A DNA stretch of 64,000 nt from Pseudomonas sp. 7P_10.2_Bac1 (GCF_025465935.1 NZ_JANLNV010000059.1:62001-126000), one strand, 5' to 3'. Shown: positions 9,176 through 18,824, counted from the first letter of the stretch. Numbers and translations are program-made. The notes: generated from the sequence alone by a model not told the origin.

Positions 9176-10012
9176 TTAGAGCAACAACGTCCACACCGCG
9201 AAACCGGTGTACCACAACACCGCTGCACGCAGCAGCAAGGCCCACAAGGTGTCGAGACTGGCGACGCCCTCCGGGCCGACTTGTGGTGCCGGAATTTCCG
9301 CGGCGGCACAACCGGCTTTGTTAATGAGCTGTTCTGCGCTGATGTCCCAGCTCAACAGTTCATGCAACATCACCCGAGTGACCGCGGCAAAGTTGCCCAC
9401 CAATGCAAAACTGGCCGCCAACAGACGCACCGGCAACCAGTCGAAGGCATGCCGCAGTTGCTGCGCACGCTCAACCAGCTCAGGGTTTTTACTGTGTTCC
9501 GCTGCCAGCGCCAGCAAGCGATAGCTCAATGCTGCTACCGGGCCCAACAGGAAGTACCAAAAAATGACTGCGAAGAAACTCTGATACGCCTGCCAAAGCA
9601 AATAACTTTGTACTTTCTCGAGCAATTGCTCGCCGCTGTCTGCACACACGCCGAGGTCACGCTCAGCCACATGCACACTCGCCTGTAAGTCTGCGCGCCG
9701 CCAGGCATCACGAATCGGACCCAGCCCCGCCAGCAAGTCGCCACGCCCCAGACTGTAGATCAGGACCAGTAGGTGCACCGGCAACACCAACAGGCCATAC
9801 GCCACCGGCGCCAATACCCACAGCAACAGGCCCAGTACCAGCACCGGGAACAGGATCAGGATGGCCAACACCCACCACGGCCTGCTCGCCAGTTTGGGGC
9901 TGGACTCCAGCTTGTGCAGTTCGCGCAACCAGCCGCCATCACACTGCAGACGCTGACGAACACTCGAGAATTTCTCGACCAGAATCGCCAGCAGTAACAC
10001 CACAAAACTCAT
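9176..10012 (-). CDS. ampE: Regulatory signalling modulator protein AmpE
   Basis: A 278-residue inner-membrane protein with several hydrophobic segments (LVLGLLLWVLAPVAYGLLVL; FFAVIFWYFLLGPVAALSY) and a mid-protein cytoplasmic stretch. It follows ampD with a 4-base overlap (ATGA). In enterobacteria and Pseudomonas AmpE is encoded with AmpD and is proposed to sense or pass on signals affecting beta-lactamase induction; its biochemical role is not settled. Position and length match P. aeruginosa AmpE. Confidence 0.9.
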   Translation of the reverse strand: MSFVVLLLAILVEKFSSVRQRLQCDGGWLRELHKLESSPKLASRPWWVLAILILFPVLVLGLLLWVLAPVAYGLLVLPVHLLVLIYSLGRGDLLAGLGPIRDAWRRADLQASVHVAERDLGVCADSGEQLLEKVQSYLLWQAYQSFFAVIFWYFLLGPVAALSYRLLALAAEHSKNPELVERAQQLRHAFDWLPVRLLAASFALVGNFAAVTRVMLHELLSWDISAEQLINKAGCAAAEIPAPQVGPEGVASLDTLWALLLRAAVLWYTGFAVWTLLL

Positions 10013-10572
10013 CGCTTATCTCCTGTGTGCCGCAACGCGTCACGAAAGCGCATCCATTCAAAAGCCGGGCCCGGATCCGTTTTTCGTCCCGGTGCAATGT
10101 CACTGTGACCACATATGCGCTGCGTTGTGATTGCCGGATAGGCGGCCTGTAACTGCCGGGTCAAGGCTAGCAGCGACTGATACTGCGCGTCGGTGAATGG
10201 CAGTTCATCAGTACCTTCAAGCTCGATGCCCAGAGAAAAATCATTGCAGCCCTCACGCCCGCCAAAATTCGAAATACCGGCGTGCCAGGCACGATCAAGA
10301 CAGGAGACAAACTGAGTGATTTCGCCGTCACGTTCAATCAGAAAATGCGCACTGACCGTGAGTTGGCGAATACCTTCAAAGTAGGGATGTTCAGTGGCAT
10401 CCAGTTGGTTCTGGAAAAACTCTTGCACTTTGCCGGTACCGAACTGACCTGGCGGCAAGCTGATGTTGTGGATAACCAGCAGTGAGATCTCGCCGCCAGG
10501 GCGCGCATTGAAGTTGGGTGACGGGCAATGGTGCACGCCTTGGCACCACCCGCTTGCGGGATCCAGTTGCAT
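10009..10572 (-). CDS. ampD: 1,6-anhydro-N-acetylmuramyl-L-alanine amidase AmpD
   Basis: A 187-residue cytoplasmic zinc amidase that cleaves the stem peptide from anhydromuropeptides during peptidoglycan recycling; its loss derepresses AmpC in many Gram-negatives. By family pattern the zinc ligands are His35 (LLVIHNIS), His156 (ICGHSDIA) and Asp166. The catalytic Glu117 (GIELEG) and Lys164 are present. The length matches chromosomal AmpD rather than the longer secreted paralogues. It is cotranscribed with ampE. Confidence 0.95.
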   Translation of the reverse strand: MQLDPASGWCQGVHHCPSPNFNARPGGEISLLVIHNISLPPGQFGTGKVQEFFQNQLDATEHPYFEGIRQLTVSAHFLIERDGEITQFVSCLDRAWHAGISNFGGREGCNDFSLGIELEGTDELPFTDAQYQSLLALTRQLQAAYPAITTQRICGHSDIAPGRKTDPGPAFEWMRFRDALRHTGDKR

Positions 10573-10654
10573 ACAGGCTCCTCAATGACACTTACGAAGG
10601 GGCCCAGTATGCCGCGATGGACACACCGATGGGGAGCAATCTGTATGGCCTGGA

Positions 10655-12145
10655 TCAATGCGCGCTGTATTGACCCAGGCTGCCGATCATCGAAGCGAGG
10701 GCACGGTCGAACAACGGCCGATCATCCAGCAATGAAATCGTCCCGCTGCGCAATTGACCGATCAAGTCAGCGCGGCTCTTCTCCACTGCTTTGATACCGC
10801 TGCGGTTCACAAACACGTGGCGGCCTTCGGGTTCAAGAATCGCAATCAACTTGCAGCGCTGGCGGCAGGCCGGGTTGGCTTGCAGTTCAATCCAAGTGCC
10901 GATACGCAACTGACTGACCAGCAGCAAGCCCAAGTGATCCTGCTCGTCCAGGGCTGTCGGCAGCCCGGCACTGGTGAGGAGCGACTGTTTGGCTTGCAAC
11001 TGCTCGCGGGCACGCAGGCGGTGTTCAAGCTGCTCGACCAGCCCGCGCTCGGCATGGGTAAACCTGAGAAAATCCTGCAGCAGCGCTTCGAGCAGTTCGG
11101 GCAAGTTGACACTAGGGCAGCGCGCCAGTTGCTTGACCACCCGTTCGATTTCCCGATACAGCGGGTCGCCGTAAATACTAACGCTGTCATCCCAACCAAC
11201 GGCCGCCTCTGCCATCACGTTCAATAGACTGCGGGCTGGGTGGCTGTCGCTACTGAAAAAATGCTGATCCATGCGGGCAATATTGAGCATGGGCTCCTGC
11301 AACTGGCCCAGAAGCTTTTTCAAGGGCATTGCCAGATTGCGGTCGCGGCTGATGTACTCGAATAACTTGCCCACCAGTTGGCTGACGTCCTGGCCAGCCA
11401 CCACCGACTCTTGCTCGCGGGTTGCCAGGCCAGCGCTACAACAGGAGTCCGCAGCGCCAAGCTCGGGCAGTACGCCCGTGGCCACCAGCAATTGGTTGGC
11501 ATCGGCGTACAGGCGCGTGGTCTGGCTGAGCAGGTATTTGTCGAAGAGTTGCAACATGATCAGCTTGACCTTGAGATCAACGCCCTGATCACGCTCTGCC
11601 TGCAAGAAATACTCACAGAGCATGGCCGGCCCCAACGGGTTGTTGTGCTCATTGAGCGTCACCCAGCTCAAGGTATTGAGACGAGCGGACAATTGGCACA
11701 GGGCCAACTGATCGCGGGTCAGCACTTGGGCGACCATGGCGTTGATGACTTGATCACGTTCAGAATCATTGATGACCAAAGGGAACGCATTGTGTACCGG
11801 AACCGGGGCCTGCAAGGCGCTCTCGCCAGCATCCGCCTGGGTCAACTTGATGAAGGCGAAAAAAAGCTGCTCAAGAAAACCGCGTTCGATGTTCTTGCGC
11901 TTGAGCCGCACATCGCGCATGGCTTCAAAATACAGACTTTGCTCGGCGTCACTCTGGGCCTTGTCGGCCATTTCAAACAAGGTTTCATCGGCATTGTCGA
12001 ACAGCACCTGCAGTTCTTGCTTGAGTTGCTGAGCGGCCTTGTCATGCACCTGCAACAGGATCACAGGCAGGCGGGTGAGCGGCGAGTGCATCGCCAACTC
12101 CGTAGAGACCCTGTACCCAGGCCCCACTTTCCCGTCATTTTGCAT
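10655..12145 (-). CDS. DUF1631 family protein
   Basis: A 496-residue, mostly helical, soluble-looking protein of unknown function belonging to DUF1631, found at this position (between ampD and nadC) across Pseudomonas. No enzyme motif is visible. The C-terminal part (VSQLRIGTWIELQ onwards to VFVNRSGIKAVE) looks like a compact beta-rich module. The start at 12145 is chosen for the GGAGG five bases upstream; the frame extends 15 codons further to a GTG that has no ribosome site. Two strong hairpins lie just upstream. Confidence 0.85.
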   Translation of the reverse strand: MQNDGKVGPGYRVSTELAMHSPLTRLPVILLQVHDKAAQQLKQELQVLFDNADETLFEMADKAQSDAEQSLYFEAMRDVRLKRKNIERGFLEQLFFAFIKLTQADAGESALQAPVPVHNAFPLVINDSERDQVINAMVAQVLTRDQLALCQLSARLNTLSWVTLNEHNNPLGPAMLCEYFLQAERDQGVDLKVKLIMLQLFDKYLLSQTTRLYADANQLLVATGVLPELGAADSCCSAGLATREQESVVAGQDVSQLVGKLFEYISRDRNLAMPLKKLLGQLQEPMLNIARMDQHFFSSDSHPARSLLNVMAEAAVGWDDSVSIYGDPLYREIERVVKQLARCPSVNLPELLEALLQDFLRFTHAERGLVEQLEHRLRAREQLQAKQSLLTSAGLPTALDEQDHLGLLLVSQLRIGTWIELQANPACRQRCKLIAILEPEGRHVFVNRSGIKAVEKSRADLIGQLRSGTISLLDDRPLFDRALASMIGSLGQYSAH

Positions 12146-12189
12146 CCAGTCCTCCAGTAATGGTTTTATTCGCTGACAAGTGAAACGCA

Positions 12190-12255
12190 CGTGACTGTTA
12201 AGTCACGCCTGACGCTCACGGACAGTAACCGGCGCGTGTTTGCACACGCGCCGGT
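12190..12255. repeat. Two adjacent perfect hairpins
   Basis: The first is a 7-base stem (CGTGACT/AGTCACG, 12190-12207). The second is a 12-base perfect stem (ACCGGCGCGTGT/ACACGCGCCGGT, 12228-12255) with the 4-base loop TTGC. They lie in the roughly 350-base gap between the divergent DUF1631 gene and nadC. No U-tract follows on either strand, so they are not simple terminators; they could be protein-binding palindromes or structured leader RNA. Confidence 0.7.
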
Positions 12256-12441
12256 GGGTCGAAATCAGAACATCACTTATTGCGTCAAAGCTATGACGCC
12301 AAATAGAAGGCGGATTATCTTGTAAAAGAGGCCGCATATACCAGCAGCACTCTTCAATTCATCCAACCCGTGGGCAAATTAATCCTGAAACTGCCAAAAG
12401 CCGCACAATTAGGCGTGTACTCGGCCACAGCACTGCGCACC

Positions 12442-12471
12442 TTGGGTTCCTCGGCAGCATAGTCATATAAT
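12442..12471 (+). promoter_or_regulatory. Candidate sigma-70 promoter of nadC
   Basis: A perfect TATAAT (12466-12471) sits 27 bases before the nadC start codon, with a weak -35 candidate TTGGGT (12442-12447) 18 bases ahead of it. Confidence 0.55.
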
Positions 12472-12498
12472 CGACCCACTTTGTTTGTGGAGCGCGTT

Positions 12499-13347
12499 AT
12501 GCCGAATTTACATCTGGCCGACCTCACTGCCGAAATCGAAGCCAACGTGCGCCGTGCGTTAGCCGAAGACTTGGGCAGCGGCGACATCACCGCACAACTG
12601 ATCCCGGCCGAACGCCTGGCCAAAGCGACCATCATTACCCGCGAAGCGGCCGTTATCAGTGGTACCGCCTGGGTCGACACTGTGTTTCGCCAGCTCGACC
12701 CACGGGTAGCCGTGCATTGGCAAGTGGCCGACGGCGAACGCGTAAGCCCCAATCAAGTGCTGTTTCACCTCGAAGGCCCTGCCCGCTCGCTGCTGAGCGG
12801 TGAACGCAGCGCCTTGAACTTTCTGCAAATGATGTCGGGCGTGGCGACCCACGCACAGTCATTGGCCGACAAAGTCGCCGACACCCGAGTCAAGCTGCTC
12901 GATACCCGCAAAACCTTGCCGGGCCTACGATTGGCACAGAAATATGCGGTGACCTGCGGCGGCTGCCATAACCACCGCATCGGCTTATACGATGCCTTCC
13001 TGATCAAGGAAAACCACATCGCCGCGTGCGGAGGCATTGCCGAAGCTATCAGCGCCGCACACAAAATCGCACCGGGCAAACCGGTGGAAATCGAAGTCGA
13101 AAGCCTGAAAGAACTCAAAGAAGCACTGGATGCGGGCGCCGACATCATCATGCTCGACGAACTGAGCCTGGATGACATGCGTGAAGCGGTGCGCATTAAC
13201 GCCGGCAAAGCCAAGCTTGAAGCCAGCGGCGGGATCAACGACGCCACCCTGCGGCCCATCGCTGAAACGGGCGTGGACTACATCTCGATTGGCGCCATGA
13301 CCAAAGATGTCAAAGCGGTAGACCTCTCAATGCGCTTGAGTTGCTAG
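12499..13347 (+). CDS. nadC: Nicotinate-nucleotide diphosphorylase (carboxylating)
   Basis: A 282-residue quinolinate phosphoribosyltransferase that converts quinolinate and PRPP to nicotinate mononucleotide in de novo NAD synthesis. Seen are the conserved core [31 protein letters not shown] and IKENHI, and the C-terminal phosphate-binding elements IEVES, IMLDE, EASGGI and YISIG. ATG 12499 follows GTGGAG at 7 bases; an upstream TTG at 12481 is in frame but unlikely. The length equals that of P. aeruginosa NadC. Confidence 0.97.
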   Translation: MPNLHLADLTAEIEANVRRALAEDLGSGDITAQLIPAERLAKATIITREAAVISGTAWVDTVFRQLDPRVAVHWQVADGERVSPNQVLFHLEGPARSLLSGERSALNFLQMMSGVATHAQSLADKVADTRVKLLDTRKTLPGLRLAQKYAVTCGGCHNHRIGLYDAFLIKENHIAACGGIAEAISAAHKIAPGKPVEIEVESLKELKEALDAGADIIMLDELSLDDMREAVRINAGKAKLEASGGINDATLRPIAETGVDYISIGAMTKDVKAVDLSMRLSC

Positions 13348-13371
13348 CTGCGTCAGAGTGGCAAATTTTGA

Positions 13372-13436
13372 GCTGCAAGCTAAAGGCCTCCCTAGCTTGC
13401 AGCTTGCCGCTTAAAGCTTGCCGCTTGTAGCTGCCT
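13372..13436. repeat. AGCTTGCAGC-type dispersed repeat
   Basis: An 11-base inverted repeat (GCTGCAAGCTA, 13372-13382, with TAGCTTGCAGC, 13393-13403) is followed by direct iterations of GCTTGCCGCTT. The iterations run into the 3' end of ogt. It lies between the convergent nadC and ogt genes, a usual place for such Pseudomonas repeats. Confidence 0.7.
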
Positions 13437-13902
13437 CCAACCCCAACAACCATTGTTTGGCGGCCAATCCGCCACCAAAGCCGGTCAGGCTGCCATTGCT
13501 GCCAATCACGCGATGGCACGGAATGATGATCGGGATTGGGTTACGCCCATTCGCTGCGCCGACCGCCCGTGAGGCTTTAGGGCGCTGGATCTGCTGAGAA
13601 ATCTGACCGTAGCTGGTCGTCATCGCGTACCCAATGGTGGTCAGCGCCTGCCACACCGACTGCTGAAACGCTGTGCCCAACGGCTTGAGTGGCAAGTCGA
13701 AGGTCACCCGTTCACCCGCGAAATATTCGTTAAGTTGGCGACGGACTTCTGCCAGTTTGCTCGGCGCATGTTCCCAGCCTGGCAGCGGCGTGTGTGGCCG
13801 GCGGTCCAGTTCGAACCGGATTTCACGAAGCCCTTCATCATCGGCCACCAAAAACAGCGGGCCAATCGGTGAAGGCATTTGGTCGTAATACACCTGCGTC
13901 AT
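13411..13902 (-). CDS. ogt: Methylated-DNA--[protein]-cysteine S-methyltransferase
   Basis: A 163-residue suicide repair protein that removes alkyl groups from O6-alkylguanine. The acceptor cysteine is Cys129 in IIPCHRVIG, followed by the conserved [20 protein letters not shown] 13902 is preceded by AAGGAG and overlaps the stop of the upstream Ada-AlkA gene by four bases (ATGA), so the two repair activities are coexpressed. The last codons (EAATSGKL) fall in a dispersed repeat, so the extreme C-terminus is probably repeat-derived. Confidence 0.93.
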   Translation of the reverse strand: MTQVYYDQMPSPIGPLFLVADDEGLREIRFELDRRPHTPLPGWEHAPSKLAEVRRQLNEYFAGERVTFDLPLKPLGTAFQQSVWQALTTIGYAMTTSYGQISQQIQRPKASRAVGAANGRNPIPIIIPCHRVIGSNGSLTGFGGGLAAKQWLLGLEAATSGKL

Positions 13903-15395
13903 GTTGGCTCCTTGCGTGCGGCTGCAGAATCGGTCGCTGCACGCCATAAATACATCACTGAATAAGCGCGCCACGGCCGCCAGCTTTCTGCCAGCGCTTG
14001 CAACGCCTTGGTGCTCACCGGTTCACCGAGCGGGTTGGCTTCGCGGCGTAAAATCAAATCGGCTGCCGGAAAGGCATCGGGGTGTTTGAGCACGCGCATG
14101 GCAATGTAGTGCGCGGTCCACTCACCAATGCCCGGCAATTGCACCCAACGGCTGATAAAACGTTGCAGCGGTTGTTCGAGGGCAAAATCGACTCGTCCGT
14201 CAATCAAGGCACGAGCGATGCCTTGGATGGTGTTGATTCGCGCCTGAGTGATACCCATTTGCCCCATGTCTGCGTCCACCAATTGCTCGGGACCAGGGAA
14301 CAACCGGTTCAGCTCCGAACCGGCTACCGCCTCTATCGCAATGCCGTAGCGCTGCACGATACGACTGGCGAGGGTGCGCGCCGCTGCCACGCTGACTTGT
14401 TGGCCCAGCACCGCGCGCACCGCTACCTCAAAACCATCCCAACCACCCGGCAGACGCAAACCGGGGTAGCGTGCGATGACCGGCGCCAGCAGCGGGCTGC
14501 TGCTCAAGGTCTGGGCAATGGCCAGCGGGTCGGCGTCCAGATCAAACATCCGGCGAATCCGAGTGACCACGCTGAGCATCTGGCTCGGCGCCACGTTCAA
14601 TAGCTCAAGTTGCAATGCATGTTGTTCCCCCGGCCATGCACTGACCCGAAGCCAACCGGGAGAAGCCGGATCACCGAATACTCGTTGATAGCTCTGCCCA
14701 TCCACCTGCTCGATACCCGGCAGGGCCCGGGTCTGCAAAAAGCCCAGCAACGCCTGGAAGTCGTACGGCGGGCGATAGCCCAAACGCAACACCAGCGCCT
14801 TGTCGGCACGGCTTTTAGGGCTGCGTCTGAACGCCCTAGGCTCGGCATGATTAGCTTCGGCAAACGCCGCATTGAAACGGCGCAGGCTACGAAACCCCGA
14901 CGCCATTGCCACCTCGGTGATCGACAGATCCGTCTCGGTCAGCAGTTGCTTGGCGAACAGCAATCGCTGAGTCGCATGCACTGCCATTGGCGGCGCCCCC
15001 AGGTGCTGGACGAACAAACGGCGCAATTGCCGGGCACCAATCTGCATGCGCTCGGCCAATGTCTCCAGAGAGTGATCGGCCAGGTAACCCTCATTCATCA
15101 GTGCGAGGGCCCGCGACACCAAATGCTCGCCGTGCAGCCACAACGGGTTGCCCGGCGCCAACTCCGGCCGACAGCGCAGGCACGGGCGAAAGCCCTGGGC
15201 CTGAGCGGCGGCGGCACTGGCGTAATAGACCACATTCTCGGCTTTGGGCGGCCGTGCCGGACAGACCGGCCGACAGTAGATTCGAGTGCTGAGCACGGCG
15301 GTAAAAAACACCCCGTCAAACCGCGCGTCGCGGCTTAGACGGGCGATTTCACAGGCAGCAGTGCTGGGTGTCGAAAAGCGGTCATGTGTGTTCAT
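13899..15395 (-). CDS. Ada-type regulator/AlkA DNA-3-methyladenine glycosylase fusion
   Basis: A 498-residue fusion. It starts with an Ada zinc domain with Cys41, Cys45, Cys72 and Cys75 (YCRPVC and CLRC); Cys41 matches the methylphosphotriester acceptor of Ada. An AraC-type HTH follows (about 85-190), then an AlkA N-domain and the HhH-GPD glycosylase domain, with [17 protein letters not shown] and the catalytic Asp in FPAADLIL. It should both sense methylated DNA and excise 3-alkyl bases. In E. coli the Ada sensor is fused to a methyltransferase instead; here that activity is the separate ogt gene next in the operon. Length and domain order are those of the common fused AlkA annotated in Pseudomonas. 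Confidence 0.93.
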   Translation of the reverse strand: MNTHDRFSTPSTAACEIARLSRDARFDGVFFTAVLSTRIYCRPVCPARPPKAENVVYYASAAAAQAQGFRPCLRCRPELAPGNPLWLHGEHLVSRALALMNEGYLADHSLETLAERMQIGARQLRRLFVQHLGAPPMAVHATQRLLFAKQLLTETDLSITEVAMASGFRSLRRFNAAFAEANHAEPRAFRRSPKSRADKALVLRLGYRPPYDFQALLGFLQTRALPGIEQVDGQSYQRVFGDPASPGWLRVSAWPGEQHALQLELLNVAPSQMLSVVTRIRRMFDLDADPLAIAQTLSSSPLLAPVIARYPGLRLPGGWDGFEVAVRAVLGQQVSVAAARTLASRIVQRYGIAIEAVAGSELNRLFPGPEQLVDADMGQMGITQARINTIQGIARALIDGRVDFALEQPLQRFISRWVQLPGIGEWTAHYIAMRVLKHPDAFPAADLILRREANPLGEPVSTKALQALAESWRPWRAYSVMYLWRAATDSAAARKEPT

Positions 15396-15490
15396 GAGCC
15401 GCAGAATAGCACTGCATTTTTAGCCATTCTCGCCATTTTCGGACGTCAATGTTCGAGAACGTCAGGCCCGTGTCGACCTGTCGGAACTCA

Positions 15491-15898
15491 CTACTTGCAC
15501 GCCCCTTTATCGAGGCACGTTCCACTCTGGCTCCACACCAGCGTGCTGCCCGAGCTGCTCAGCGATGGGGTCATGACGCTGGTCCAGCCGCCAGCGGCCT
15601 CGGTGCCGGTCATGGTAATCACGCCATCGATCACGCTCATGCCCGCCGCCAGGTTGTCGGTCGGGTCTGCCGGGCCAGGAATACCGTGGGTGCCAGCGTC
15701 GCACACACTCAAGTCATTGCTCTCGCTGTAACACAGCGCAACGGCCGTCTTGTACGTGTTGCTGATGGCGTTCAGCTCGGCAAAACGGGCTTTCATGGTG
15801 TGGTCGTGGTAAGCCGGTAACGCAAACGAGGCGATCAAGCCAATGATCGCAACCACGATCATCATTTCGATCAGGGTGAAGCCGTGTTGTTGTTTCAC
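15491..15898 (-). CDS. pilA: Type IV major pilin PilA
   Basis: A 135-residue type IVa prepilin. The short leader ends at the PilD site QQHG/FTLIEMMIVVAIIG, with Glu5 of the mature protein present. Four cysteines follow in the mature region, the last two in GTCLDKGAC forming the usual C-terminal disulfide loop. Start GTG 15898 is chosen because GGAGA lies 6 bases upstream and it gives a leader of 6 residues; the reading frame stays open further upstream without support. It is divergent from pilC, as in P. aeruginosa, but pilB is not between them. Confidence 0.92.
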   Translation of the reverse strand: MKQQHGFTLIEMMIVVAIIGLIASFALPAYHDHTMKARFAELNAISNTYKTAVALCYSESNDLSVCDAGTHGIPGPADPTDNLAAGMSVIDGVITMTGTEAAGGWTSVMTPSLSSSGSTLVWSQSGTCLDKGACK

Positions 15899-16118
15899 AA
15901 AAAGTCTCCAAAAGTGGGACGTGGCCCAGCGGCCAGACGCCATAACTGTGCTGAGCCCGCAAAAAAGTGCGCACAGGCTACCAAGGTTAGCGGTCGGATG
16001 CTCTCTCACTGCGTGGCAGACACCTTTGGATACTCTCGCGACGCGACCTCATCGCTCTGCGCATCTAGCCTTAAGGCTCACAGCACAACAGGACGAGCAG
16101 TTCTTGAAGGACTCATAC

Positions 16119-17336
16119 ATGGCAGCACAACCCGTTAAAACCGGGGTTTATCGCTGGGAAGGCACCGACCTCAAGGGCAACCCTGTCAGCGGTGAAACCA
16201 ACGCACAAAGCCTGGCCATGATCCGGGTTCAACTCCGTCGACAAGGTATTACCGCTGGTAAAATCCAGCGTCATGGCACGCACAAGCGACGCCAGGGCAA
16301 ACCCATCACAGCGCTGGATATTTCTCTGTTCACCCGCCAGTTGGCCACTTTGATAAAAGCCGGCATCCCTTTGCTCCAGGCGCTGGAGGTCATCGCCAAA
16401 GGGTTCGAGCGCCCGGCAATGCGCCAAATGGTCACCGAGCTTGCGCAGGACATCAGCGCAGGCACCACCCTGGCCACGGCAATGCGCAAGCAACCCGCCT
16501 ATTTCGATGCACTGTTTTGCAACCTCATTGACGCCGGTGAACAAGCCGGCGCCCTGGATGTGGTGCTGCAACGGGTGGCGACCTACAAGGAAAAAACCGA
16601 GGCCCTGAAAAAGAAAGTCAAAAAGGCCATGACCTACCCGACCGCGGTGGTCCTGGTGGCGCTGCTGGTCAGCGGCATTTTATTGATTGAAGTCGTGCCG
16701 CAGTTTCAGGAGTTGTTTCGTTCATTTGATGCCCAGCTTCCCGCCTATACGCTGGCGGTGATCGCTTTGTCCCAGATGCTGGTGCAATACGGTGTGTGGC
16801 TGTTCGCTGGGGGGTGTCTGGGCCTTCTCGCCTTTGGTCATCGCTATAAACGCGCTCCAGGTTTGCGCCAGCGTATTGATCGCTGGCTGTTGAAACTGCC
16901 TGTCATCGGTACCTTGCTGCACTTGTCGGCCATCGCCCGTTTTGCCCGCACGCTGGCCACCCTCCTGGCGGCCGGTGTGCCACTGCTTCAGTCCTTGCGT
17001 GCCGTAGCGGGCGCGACGGGCAATCACGTGTATAAAGAGGCCGTGCTCAGGCTCCAGCAACAGGTTGCAACAGGTAGCCAGATCCATGTCGCCATGAGCG
17101 CTACGGGGGTATTTCCGGGCATGGCGATTCAAATGACAGCAATTGGCGAAGAATCCGGCACATTGGATGACATGCTAAATCACGTCGCCACCTATTATGA
17201 GAGCGAGGTCGACAGCCTGGTCGATAACCTGACAACGTTGATGGAGCCGCTGATCATGGCGGTTCTCGGGGTGCTGGTAGGCGGGCTGGTGATTGCCATG
17301 TATTTACCGATTTTCAAACTAGGCCAAGTCATTTGA
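16119..17336 (+). CDS. pilC: Type IV pilus inner-membrane platform protein PilC
   Basis: A 405-residue GspF/PilC protein that forms the inner-membrane platform on which assembly ATPases act. It has two homologous cytoplasmic GspF domains (around FTRQLATLIKAGIPLLQALE and RFARTLATLLAAGVPLLQSLR) and three membrane segments, ending MAVLGVLVGGLVIAMYLPIF. ATG 16119 follows GAAGGA. It directly follows the divergent pilA; the extension ATPase gene pilB, normally upstream and cotranscribed, is absent here. Confidence 0.95.
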   Translation: MAAQPVKTGVYRWEGTDLKGNPVSGETNAQSLAMIRVQLRRQGITAGKIQRHGTHKRRQGKPITALDISLFTRQLATLIKAGIPLLQALEVIAKGFERPAMRQMVTELAQDISAGTTLATAMRKQPAYFDALFCNLIDAGEQAGALDVVLQRVATYKEKTEALKKKVKKAMTYPTAVVLVALLVSGILLIEVVPQFQELFRSFDAQLPAYTLAVIALSQMLVQYGVWLFAGGCLGLLAFGHRYKRAPGLRQRIDRWLLKLPVIGTLLHLSAIARFARTLATLLAAGVPLLQSLRAVAGATGNHVYKEAVLRLQQQVATGSQIHVAMSATGVFPGMAIQMTAIGEESGTLDDMLNHVATYYESEVDSLVDNLTTLMEPLIMAVLGVLVGGLVIAMYLPIFKLGQVI

Positions 17337-18199
17337 GCACGATCGATTATTTTTCCCTGTTTCCCGACGTCTTTATCGCCTGCGCACTGGTGCTGGGCCT
17401 GTTGGTAGGCAGCTTTATCAATGTGCTGGCGTGGCGCCTGCCCACAATGCTCGAACAGGACTGGCAGGCACAGGCTCGAGAATTGCTCGATATGCCTGCC
17501 CAGGCCAAAGGCCCTGTGTATAACCTGATGCGGCCCCGCTCCCACTGCCCGCACTGCCAGCAACCGTTGCGCTTCTGGGAAAACATCCCGGTTCTGAGCT
17601 ACCTGGCGCTACGCGGCAAGTGCGCGCGATGCAAAACCGCCATCAGCTTGCGTTACCCGATAACGGAGCTAACGTGCGGCGTGCTGTCGGCAGTGGTGGC
17701 ATGGCACTTGGGTTTTAGCCCTCAGGCTGGCTGGATGTTGCTGTTGACCTGGGGCTTGCTGAGTATTTGCCTGATCGATCTCAAGCATATGATCGTGCCG
17801 GATGTGCTGGTGTTACCACTGCTGTGGCTGGGTTTGTTGCTCAACACGTTCGATACTTTCAGCACGCTGACCCAAGCAGTGTGGGGCGCGGCGCTGGGGT
17901 ATCTGTGCCTGTGGGGCATTTTTTGGGTGTTCAAATTGCTGACCGGCAAGGACGGCATGGGCTATGGCGACTTCAAGTTGCTGGCGCTATTCGGGGCTTG
18001 GGGTGGCCTGGCGGTATTGCCGTTGACCCTTGTGCTGTCGTCGTTACTGGGCGCGATTGCAGGGCTGAGTCTTTTGGCCTTGCGTCGGGCACGCACCTCC
18101 ACACCCATCCCCTTTGCACCGTATCTGGCCATTGCTGGGTGGATTGCAATGCTCTGGGGTGGTCAAATGACCGACTTCTATTGGCAGCTATCGGTTTGA
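17333..18199 (+). CDS. pilD: Type IV prepilin peptidase / N-methyltransferase PilD
   Basis: A 288-residue polytopic aspartyl protease that cleaves and N-methylates prepilins, including those encoded in this window, and often type II secretion pseudopilins. The zinc-binding cysteine pairs Cys72/Cys75 and Cys97/Cys100 and the catalytic aspartates Asp149 (LIDLKH) and Asp213 (GYGDFK) are all present. The start is a TTG that overlaps the pilC stop (TTGA); alignment of the N-terminus with known PilD proteins supports it over later codons. Confidence 0.95.
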   Translation: MSTIDYFSLFPDVFIACALVLGLLVGSFINVLAWRLPTMLEQDWQAQARELLDMPAQAKGPVYNLMRPRSHCPHCQQPLRFWENIPVLSYLALRGKCARCKTAISLRYPITELTCGVLSAVVAWHLGFSPQAGWMLLLTWGLLSICLIDLKHMIVPDVLVLPLLWLGLLLNTFDTFSTLTQAVWGAALGYLCLWGIFWVFKLLTGKDGMGYGDFKLLALFGAWGGLAVLPLTLVLSSLLGAIAGLSLLALRRARTSTPIPFAPYLAIAGWIAMLWGGQMTDFYWQLSV

Positions 18200-18200
18200 A

Positions 18201-18824
18201 ATGAATACCCCCTCTTCCAAACCCTGGATTCTCGGTCTGACCGGCGGCATCGGCAGTGGCAAAAGTGCCGCCGCCGAGCACTTTGCCGCTTTGGGCATTC
18301 ACGTCGTGGACGCCGATCACGCGGCGCGCTGGGTGGTCGAACCCGGACGCCCGGCGCTGAGCCAAATCGCCGAACACTTTGGCAATGAAGTTCTACAAGC
18401 CGACGGGCAACTCAATCGCGGTGCGCTGCGCAACCTGATTTTCAGTGACCCGCAACAACGCCTGTGGCTTGAAGCCCTGCTGCATCCGCTGGTGCGCGAG
18501 GAGATTGCGCAAAACCTGGCTCAGGCCCAATCGCCCTACGCCATTCTGGTCTCGCCGCTGTTGATTGAATCTGGTCAGTACAAGACAACCCAGCGCGTTC
18601 TGGTGATCGACGCCCCGCAAGCCCTGCAGGTTCAGCGCACCTTGTTGCGCGATAACACCAGCGAAGCGCAAGTGCAGGCTATCCTCAAAGCCCAGGCCAG
18701 TCGCGAAGAGCGTCTGCGCCATGCTGATGACGTGCTGGTCAACGACACCGACCTCACGGCACTCAAGACCGAAGTCGAGCGCTTGTATCACTTTTATTTA
18801 ACTCTGCATGGAGGCCAACCATGA
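18201..18824 (+). CDS. coaE: Dephospho-CoA kinase
   Basis: A 207-residue P-loop kinase for the last step of coenzyme A synthesis. Walker A is [17 protein letters not shown] near residue 13, followed by the DADHAAR motif and the lid region QRTLLRDN. It starts one base after the pilD stop and overlaps yacG by four bases, the conserved pilD-coaE-yacG operon. Confidence 0.97.
   Translation: MNTPSSKPWILGLTGGIGSGKSAAAEHFAALGIHVVDADHAARWVVEPGRPALSQIAEHFGNEVLQADGQLNRGALRNLIFSDPQQRLWLEALLHPLVREEIAQNLAQAQSPYAILVSPLLIESGQYKTTQRVLVIDAPQALQVQRTLLRDNTSEAQVQAILKAQASREERLRHADDVLVNDTDLTALKTEVERLYHFYLTLHGGQP

Noticed and set aside
12354-12752. 132-codon minus-strand frame over the nadC 5' end
   Set aside because: It overlaps the nadC start and the palindrome-free promoter region; no ribosome site or homologous features.
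15905-16118. Weak sigma-54-like pattern (TGGTAG-N5-GCGC) upstream of pilA
   Set aside because: GG and GC are at the right distance but the rest departs from the TGGCAC-N5-TTGC consensus, and pilSR is not present nearby; not reported as a feature.
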